Of a DNA stretch of 64,000 bases, positions 56,101 to 64,000 are shown piece after piece. How positions within the stretch are numbered: the first letter of the stretch is position 1; each line of letters opens with the position of its first letter. Origin of the DNA: Vandiemenella viatica. Lineage: Eukaryota; Arthropoda; Insecta; Orthoptera; Morabidae. A model generated the notes under the pieces. That model did not search any database. It saw nothing but the letters and a program-made list of their open reading frames with translations, and had not been told where the DNA came from. Position numbers and translations under genes: made by a program. The DNA is taken from NCBI GenBank assembly GCA_031002005.1, contig JARYHS010009186.1, positions 179,578,437 to 179,642,436 of the forward strand, read 5' to 3'.

Positions 56101-59100
56101 CCGTGATTAATAAATCCGTGAATACTTTCCTAACACCAATCAAACCCAACAGAAATACTACAAATTTTCAAGAGAAATCCGTTGGGCTCACATAGAATTT
56201 CAGAAAGTATTTCAGTCACGACGTTATAAACTTTGGCCCTTCATTAGACATTGTGTAGTCTCTGTCTGAAATAAAGTCTGTTTTTACTACTTCTAACTCT
56301 TTGTAAAGTAAACAGAAAGTCTTAAAAATTTTCAGAGGGAACGCTATTCCAGCCAGACCTTGGACTTGTACCCTAAAATCTAACTTATTGTCACTATAAA
56401 CTCATTTTTTTCCTTTAAAAAACAGTTTTTTGTTACTTTTAAACACTTCACAATGAACTTTTGGTTTAAATCAACTTTAAGAAGTCCATAATTCATCAAA
56501 CTTAAGATGTTCAGTTGAGCTCAAGTCATCTGTGACGCTAAAAATTTAATTTATTGTTTTGTGTATATTTAGTACCACTCCATATGACACAAAATTCGTG
56601 CCTTGTGCACTATTCTACACATATAGCAATACTTAAGATACTGTCCCGGTCTTACATCTCGTAGTTAAATAACTTGCAACTGGCTGGGTGCCTCGGGCGC
56701 TAAGTCAACTGCTTCCTCTGTTGTCGAGCGCCGGTCCACACATCGAGACAATGGGTCTGTTTTCGGTGGTGCACGTATACGCATAGCTAGGGTCTATTAT
56801 TGCTGCCTATTCTCCTGAGTGCCCGGTTATTAATTTCCATCTATAGTCTCGCTCTGAATTCACCAATCCTCAGCCTTATCTATACATTTCCGTAGAAGGT
56901 TAGATACAGCCAATCGATAATGTGTTAGATTAGCTTTTCGATTACATTCCATAGAAACTAATGAAAAATAACTTCAAGTTGGGCATTAGAATCGTGCTAG
57001 TGATTGGGGCGGTATAGAGTTCTTCTACGGTGGAGTTCCGACAAATATTACACATTACTGCTCGTAGCTTTTTTTTTTTTTTTTAGAGAGTATTCTGAGT
57101 ATTTTCATAATAGATTTGTAGCCTAGTAACCTGGGTAACCTTTGAAATAGGATCTGACGTGTCACTGCAATTAAACTAATGTTTTACAAACTGCGTAACA
57201 TCCGTTTAATTGAATTACCTTCAATAATGCGACACGTTCTAACATCCATATCAGATATGTTGGTAGCAGTATACAGTTACATCACAGATTGACAGTATCA
57301 CTATCAGTGCGCTGCGTCTGGAGATTGGACGTGACCTCGATGTCTCGGCAACCTTCGGCCGTTCCGATGATACCCGAAGTGTTAGCTACACCGTATTGTT
57401 TATTTGCTCAAAACGAAGTCAGCGATTTTCACAAGCATAGATACAACACAGAGATACACTTCTGAGCCGTCGCAAATAAAATCTCTGTGAACTCAACTTG
57501 AAAAACTAACTGGATGAATCTCTCTGTAAAACTGAATACTGAATGAATTCAACTAACTGCTCTGTCCAGCCGATCTGTTTATATAGTCTCTATTGAAATT
57601 AAGAGAATTCTTCAAAGGCATCCGCCCGATGTTTCTCGAACATTAACAATCACTCAAACAATCAAACATATTAAAAACTTCGGAATTAATACAAAATTAC
57701 TTAACAACATTACAAAATGATCAGAAATGGTAATTAGAGATACTTAAATACAAAATTACTTGCAGAAATCATTTCAAACTGTAGAAAATTGTCCTGTAGA
57801 CATCATAACTTGGATTAATACATGGAATTACAAACATTTAAGAAATTCTCTTGCCCTATTCGGTTCTTAAACATATTAAATCGACTATAAATAATTTTCT
57901 TTCATAAAAAAAGTCTATATGCACTGATTTACAAAAAATTACAAAACAATCATACCAGATAATATTCAAGCAAACTTTAGCTCACTACAAATACTTCATA
58001 CAGTACAATACTATTCAAAATTCAGGTATGAGGGCTGTTACAACCGGTTGTCACCACAGCAACGTTTTGTTAGCCAAAAGATTTTAAATAACTAACTTCT
58101 TCGACTTTATTTGCGATTATATTTTTAAAAGCTAAAAAATGAAAAATTGAATTTGGTTTTATTTGCACGTATATTGTTAAAAGGAATTGAAACTGCGGTG
58201 CCAGCTAAGAGGCAATTGTCTGTTGTGTAAGTAACTCCACAAAAAAACTAATGCTGTAGATAAAACATTACAATGCTAGGCAAAGTTATAAAAAATTGTA
58301 AACCGAAGTTCATTTAAATTTATATGTTTTTATTTGTTTATATAGGACGATTAAATGCATAAATTCAAATTACACAGAATAACATTCGACATTTACGGTT
58401 TATTCTGTGTAGCATTTGCCAGGGCGCTAAGGATCTCGCTGTCGACACTCCCTCAAAACCCCAATAATAACAACAGCAGCAGTTACCGGAACCAGGTCAC
58501 AACATAAGCCAATACTGTTTTGACAAGAGATCAAACATAGAAGTTGATTAAAAATTCAGAAAAAGTTTACACGAAACGCTGAAATATACCAATAAAATAA
58601 ATCATCGTTATTCTCTTTTGTAATTATACTATTGTTAGATATTTTTTATAAGAATAAACATTTTTGTGATTTTTTCAGGGTTTATGGAAGTGATTGCAAT
58701 TAATAAAAAAAAGAAGGAAAAATAATTAAAAAATTAATGCAAGGAGAAATGCGTTTTTCATTTTCTGGTTGCTAGTATGAGTCATTATGTATTCTGATTA
58801 CCTCCCATTGCCTGTTTCGGAAGAAGTGGCGAAAAATTGCAGGGTAGTGCGGGATTTTACTATGTGGAAAGGAATTTTTTATCATAACTTATGAGGTGTT
58901 ATCAGTGTGCTCTTCAAAAATTTCTCACTAGGAAAGCAAGTTACGTGTGAAGCGGGCTTTACACTATTTTTAATAAACGAAATTGATCTCGAACACCATG
59001 TTTTCATGAAAATAGAAATAAAAATTAGTTATCATCATATTTGCCATAATTTCTCATTTAAAGGGTGACTTTCAAAATATTTTCTGCCTGGAATTTTATG

Positions 59101-60120
59101 TTTTAAATGTACCTGTCTTGATTTACAAAATTAACGTCGATGGCGTAACAGAGTTTCGTTAGTGAAACTATGATGATAGTAGCCTATCCCAAATAATCAA
59201 ACACTCCTTCCTGTTCTGAAGGTGACACATTGTTAGATTTGCTCCCATATGCGGGCTAGCAAAATCATAGGACGCCGTTAGGAATTAAAATCTAAAATTC
59301 AATTACGCATCAATCAATTCAGTACACCAATAGGAGACCTTGTTTCCTCGCGCACAAGGAAAGTGTGGGATTCAATATTTTGCTCTCGTTTCTTCGCATC
59401 TGGAATCGTAGGTAAAGAATAACTTCGCTGACATTACGGTCTCAGTTGACATCTGTTTTCGAAGAAAGAATAGTTTAAATTAATATGAACAAGAGAACAT
59501 TTTTTGTAATCGGTAGTAAAAACGCAAGAATTATCAGTACAGCGCGAATATACATGCGAATTTGTAGGAACATGATGACTGAACATTTACTATTATTTTC
59601 AACTAATTTGACAATACAATAATCATGGGTGATTACACTGCTTAAAAACCCGAGAAAACTAATATATCACGAAGAAAATTCAGCCATTGACAGGTCGTGC
59701 AGTAACAAATGTAACGCCAGTTACTTTTCCAAAAATCAAATTCCAACAGTGGAAAGAAAAACAAGGTCTTCATACAAAGAGAAAACAAGGAAAATTTCTT
59801 CAGCCAAAATCACGTGTATTAAATATTTTTTCAGATCTCTAATAACCCATCAAAAGGCTTCTTTCAAGCTCAAAATTGTTCACTACTACAATAAATAAAT
59901 TCTTCAACTGGAATATTTAATGCAAAACTTCTATGACGGCCGGACATCAAACTACAGAGGAGCACTCGCTGTCAGTGGATCGCACATTCGAAGCCAGGTT
60001 TGCGCATGGCTGATTCTAATTTCGTTTTATGTTTGACTAGTGTCCCAAATTGAATTCAATATTATCTGTAAATTCGATTCAACATTAATAAAGTAGAAAA
60101 TATTCATCCAAAATATTATT
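53140..60120. other. Unassigned sequence, about 7 kb
   Basis: The longest stretch with nothing assignable. Local points: a mariner-like end TACAGGGTGCATCAAAGAAC at 53714 and a hAT-like string TTCCCAGCCGGTGGTC at 53605, both without a mate; a CpG-dense block at 54880-55070 with overlapping frames on both strands; T-runs at about 54198 and 57069; GC-richer patches at about 56680-56780 and 57300-57370. No frame has a recognisable domain. Confidence 0.4.
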
Positions 60121-60129
60121 CATTAATTA

Positions 60130-60369
60130 ATTTTTTTTGTAACTGCTTAACGTCTCTTAACAGCGAGGTCTTTAGAGACGGGAAAGGACGGGGAGCAAGG
60201 AATGGGAAGGAATTCGCACATGGCCTTTTGAAGGAAGCTTCCCGGCATTTGCCTGGAGTGATTTGGGAAACCATGGAAAACCCAAATCTGGATGCCCGGA
60301 AGGGGATTCGAACCGCTGTCCTCCCGAATGTGATGCAAGAACGCTAACAATTACAGCACCACGCTCGGT
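60130..60369 (-). mobile_element. SINE-B, minus strand, near complete
   Basis: T-run and 3' end at the left (AACGTCTCTTAACAGCGAGG TCTTTAGAGACGGG), body with GGAAACCATGGAAAACCCAA A, B-box complement GGGATTCGAACCGC (60303), and the head ending CACCACGCTCGGT. A close relative of the 32.1- and 40.0-kb copies. No clear target duplication. Frames on both strands are artefacts. Confidence 0.9.
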
Positions 60370-60544
60370 ACACTGCCATCAAATATTCATTGAAGACTCA
60401 ATGGCTAAAATTGGGGAATTCCAATTTCTAACAAAAATTGTTTGGCAACGACCGTGATGAAATATTCACACCGCAGTAACATTATGGCAATCCTTTGAAT
60501 AAGTTATTTTCGAGCGGTATCATATTTTTAAAATGATAAATTGA

Positions 60545-61060
60545 GTTGCTATTTTTTTTCCCACCTCGGCCACCTATGTAGCGTGTTATCCTAGTTATTT
60601 TTATTACTGGTTTTGAAATTTTCCCAATATTCCAGCATTCGTTTCTGGCGTTCTGCATACCTTTCTTCAGTTTTTCTTGGAAATCCTGACATTTCTGTTG
60701 TTGAGATAATCACATTTGGTCACCATTTTTTGAGGATCTTTTTGCAGCTCAGTGTACCAGGCCTTCTTGGTTTTCCTCTGGATAAAATGATTAAGATTCG
60801 GTTGATCTGTCTTGCTGGACTCTTTACTGTGAAGCGACTATAAGAGTAATACTTCTTTTCTGAATCTTATCAGTAAAATATATTGCGGGTATAATTCTTG
60901 GTCATAGCGTCTTCTGCAGTCACCGTTTTCTTTGACCAGGTCAAAGATTTTTCTCAGCATCTTTATTTCTTTTATTTCAACTTTTCACTCAAACTTTTCC
61001 TTCTCATCGCGATGCGTTCTACATTGTGTAGAACCTCAGGTTGAAATGACGATGTAATAG
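60545..61060 (-). pseudogene. LINE ORF2 C-terminal remnant
   Basis: On the minus strand: KMLRKIFDLVKENGDCRRRY DQELY (about 60985-60910), then KTKKAWYTELQKDPQKM (about 60790-60740) and, in a shifted frame, FPRKTEERYAERQKRMLEYW (60690-60625). Insect LINE ORF2 tails of this type read 'MLRKI.GPV...G..RRRYN.ELY', then a species-variable segment ending '...WF.EV.KDL', and finish with a charged 'ERKR..SERMK.YW'. Stops and at least one frameshift are present. It belongs to a different LINE family from the tails at 22.8 and 62.9 kb. Confidence 0.68.
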
Positions 61061-61064
61061 TATC

Positions 61065-62650
61065 TGAGATGAATTATTATTGTTACAATATGTAGATTGA
61101 CCTCAAAAATGTTAATCGCTCTTTAAATTATATTTATTCTGTTTGATTCTGAAAATCATAATTCTAGTATATAGCTGAAATAGAACCAATTATGATCTCC
61201 AGGCAGTCACCAATTACCGATAAGGTTATGACACACTTTTACTAATACCCAGGAGGTTTTAACACGTGTTCGACCATTGCCTTAACTAAAATGGTTAGAG
61301 TTAATACTGTCTGCATGTTAGTGTACATTATTGTGATGAGTATTGTTAGTTTTAAGAAAGTATGTGAAACTCCATGCTTACCTATTTTGGCCTATTCTTT
61401 TAGAAAGACATCCAACAGAACGCTAGGTTCAAATTCACCTCTTGAAGGACAAATCATATGCTACATGCTCCCATTCCATACGCACTAGTGTATGGTACTC
61501 AAACTGATCATCCGGAATGGCATACCACATACGATGTCCAAGTGTTGGATGGCGAATATTTCTTCTATTAACGCGGCTCGAGTAAGCAAATTTAATTCCA
61601 ACCGCTAAGCAGAGTTACTGGGACATAACCACCCTTAGCGACGACGTGGATCGTATTCTGAAATACTGTCACGAATTCCATAAAGTTTTACGATTCAAAA
61701 CGAAATTATTCAAGGACTGCACTGAAACTATTTTAAGTTTGAATGAACACGACAACTACTGCACGCAGTAGTACGCATTCAACCCCACTAGAAACTTATT
61801 GTCAGCTTTTGTGACCTCCATTTCGACAGCGCTGAGAGAATGAGCTTCACATAAAAAACAAAACGGCAAATAACTCGCGGATATGTACTGTATTATTTCG
61901 TCGCGAGTAGGTGGGAAATACTGTGATGCCCGATACGTGAAACGGAAATTGACAGCAGTAAAATCTCTGCCGGTTAGGTCTATCTCAGTTTGCAGACACA
62001 CAAACAGGATTAACTCCGCAGCCATAACCTGCAAAGTGTTCACTGCAGCAGAGCAGGGTGCTGATCTATGACGGCTCTAATCCCTCAGTCAGCGCCATTT
62101 TACGAGCCACTATCAGCAGACACGGAGAGATACTTTGATTCGGCTTCATTTCCCTGCTTCAATTACGGTTGGCAGAATAAAAAGTTGAGGAAGGACCAGA
62201 GCTACGCCCCACCTCCTGATCTCGTTTTAATTTAACTCCTGCTCCTGGTTGCCGTGTTTCTTGGTGGACCGGTGTTTTTAGTGCCCGCCTGTGCTCGGAT
62301 TAGTCCACAGCCGTACCGTCGTAACTCGAGATAATTTGTAGCGCGCATGCGCTAGCGAGCGTCAATCACCTGGCCCTGCAACGCCATAAAACTCCGCCTT
62401 CTGGCTGTAGTAGGGAAAAACTGAAACGAGAGAAAAATCTACCTAACGGTGGTGCATTGGATTTTGCTCATGGCTCTGGAGAGGTGCGAAAGATTTCTGA
62501 GATATTAAATATGTGTTCACTGCTACGTAATTAATAAATCGGGGATAATCTTCTTAAAAAGCATAAGGGTTAGAGGGAGACTGAGGATCTTAGAAGTCTG
62601 ATATGAACAAAAAAAAATATAAATGCACGTTTTTGACAAACTATAAACCA
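61065..62650. other. Unassigned, GC-richer in part
   Basis: No gene recognised. From about 61880 to 62400 GC rises, and a 95-codon minus-strand frame (61756-62043) reads protein-like in parts (for example FTAVNFRFTYRASQYFPPT), but a plus-strand frame overlaps it and no domain is seen. CGCGCATGCGC at 62342 is a palindrome. Confidence 0.35.
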
Positions 62651-62859
62651 AAGAAAGATAAAAATGTTGAAATGTAGCAGAAATGATACCAACAACAGTA
62701 GATTAAATATAAAAATGGGATCGGATGCATAAGGAGATGTGAATTCTGTTTATTATGAAGTAAACTTAGAACTGGTGGCTGAAGCCGGAATAATGTTTAC
62801 GACAGATTAAGACATTCTTGAAAAAGTGATTACTTTTAGTATCAAATCTAGGCTAAAAA

Positions 62860-63175
62860 AGAACTATTCAAACAGTACGTGTGAAGCACAGCTCTTTCTG
62901 CTAGCGAAGCGTGGAGTTTTGGAATACCAGAAAGAAGATAAATTGAAGCATTTGAAATGTGGTGTTATAGAAAGACGCTGAAAAATAAGTGAACAGATGA
63001 AGTACGAAATGTATTGTGGATGAGTGAGGAAAGAAGTTTGTGGGAGAGTCTTACAGAAAGAAGAGACTGGATGGAGGCTCATGTTTTGAGATATGAGGAA
63101 TTGATTAATTTGTTAGTGGAGGAAACAGTCGAAGAGCTGTAGAGATTACAATATATGAAACAGATTCCTCATACA
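62860..63175 (+). pseudogene. LINE reverse transcriptase C-terminal tail, copy 2
   Basis: Reads IEAFEMWCYRKTL, then RSLWESLTERRDWMEAHVLR YEELINLLVEE and, after a stop and frameshift, LQYMKQI. Same family and orientation as the 22.8-kb tail: EAFEMWCYRR, LTERR and QI blocks align. The frame has internal stops (before IEAF, after LKNK). It stops short of the 'LA.DR..W' end seen in copy 1. The earlier part from 62650 may also be LINE-derived but I cannot align it. Confidence 0.72.
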
Positions 63176-63189
63176 TAGCCCCTCCATCC

Positions 63190-64000
63190 CCTCTGTGACA
63201 TTTTTCATGCAAATAACGTTTTTACGTTACACTTTTGATCTTCTATCCTTTATACACGAAAGTAAAAATTCGACACTTCTTAAAAATCGCCCTTCAAAGT
63301 CATTTTTAAGACATTCCAAGTGAAAAAATATTTATTTCCTGAGTAAATTATACTTATGATCACAAAGAAGTACCATCTTTTCGCATGCATTATTAGAGGA
63401 AGTGTGGAAAGAAAAAACTAGTTACGTAAACAGTAAAAACGCTGAAGGTAAAATGAAGAAACTCATCGAATTACTGCTCTTAAACAAGGTAGCAATACGG
63501 ATATGTACGAAGAAGCGTATCAGGATAAACAACTTTAATTTTCTTGAAAGACATAAGTTATTTGCAACAATATTAGTATTCAAAGTATTCGGTGCCACTA
63601 TACTTCCAGTGAAATAGACTTCCAGAAAAATAGTTTGATTAATTAAAAAATCTATATTCTATGTCCAAAATCAGTAAACCGTCTGACAGAAATTAACGAG
63701 AATATGCCAAACCACGTCTAACATAAAATGAATATTTAGTGATAGCAACTCTTAACGCTTATGATTTTTTAAATGTAGAAAATACACCATTTAAGAAAAA
63801 AATGGTGATAATCGCTTGTATTGTTATAAATACTTGAATTAAAGAGTCCTATTATGTAGGGTCACCTAAACCTAAGGATTCGATTACCACTCTTCAGTAA
63901 GTTACACTGAAAATATTTTATATAGCTTCTATTCAAATTGTACGTTATTACTTATTGTTGGTAAAAGAAAAAAACGAAATAGTATTATTAATGAAAATCT
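63190..64000. other. Unassigned AT-rich sequence to window end
   Basis: No recognised gene or repeat. A 71-codon lysine-rich frame at 63402-63617 fits chance in AT-rich DNA. Confidence 0.5.

Overview
This 64 kb window looks like gene-poor, AT-rich intergenic or long-intron DNA from an arthropod, most likely an insect. The evidence is several families of tRNA-derived SINEs with RNA polymerase III B-boxes, mariner, Tc1, hAT and piggyBac-type DNA transposon remnants, and truncated, frameshifted LINE pieces of types common in large insect genomes. The SINE style resembles what I know from polyneopteran insects such as stick insects, cockroaches and termites, but I cannot fix the species. I found no intact host protein-coding gene, rRNA or genuine tRNA gene. 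Nearly all reading frames of 60-165 codons are chance or transposon-derived. There is no sign of a bacterial system, CRISPR array or operon.

Layout. 0-7 kb: anonymous sequence, a CR1/jockey-like LINE reverse transcriptase remnant (4.4 kb), a cluster of three tRNA-SINEs and a TA/TG microsatellite (5.2-6.4 kb). 8.5-9.6 kb: a young-looking SINE with a 49-A tail and a 13-bp target duplication, inserted in an older hairpin repeat, next to a fold-back mariner-superfamily element. 13-16 kb: another SINE and a broken CR1-like LINE (ORF1 esterase-like part plus the start of the endonuclease). 18.7-21 kb: an inverted repeat with a hammerhead-like core, a degenerate large fold-back, and two SINEs head to head. 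22.8-24.7 kb: a LINE tail and an 829-bp inverted-repeat DNA transposon with an unrecognised coding remnant. 26.4-29.7 kb: the densest nest, with a hAT-type element, a Tc1-like transposase pseudogene split by a hAT MITE and by a SINE, and an RTE-like LINE piece cut by another SINE. 32-40 kb: SINEs, a LINE tail, a second fold-back mariner element and one copy of a 1.4 kb repeat. 44.5-45.8 kb: a SINE and an internally deleted mariner. 51-53 kb: an 83-bp piggyBac-like MITE and the second, inverted copy of the 1.4 kb repeat. 53-60 kb: almost nothing recognisable. 60-63 kb: a SINE and two LINE tails.

The elements do not work together as a system. They record successive insertions: old LINE and Tc1 bodies first, with hAT MITEs and SINEs later. 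Short GC-richer, apparently single-copy islands (about 6.85-7.18, 21.84-22.14, 40.49-40.72, 43.92-44.22, 49.56-49.87 and 54.88-55.07 kb) stand out from the repeats. They are the only parts I would consider as possible host regulatory DNA or exons, and that is conjecture.

Most interesting observations: two different mariner-superfamily remnants share the same fold-back architecture; a CTGANGA/stem/GAAA hairpin, reminiscent of a hammerhead ribozyme core, recurs at three loci; and a 12-kb-separated inverted pair of 1.4 kb repeats could support inversion. SINE family names A, B and C are mine and only label copies within this window.
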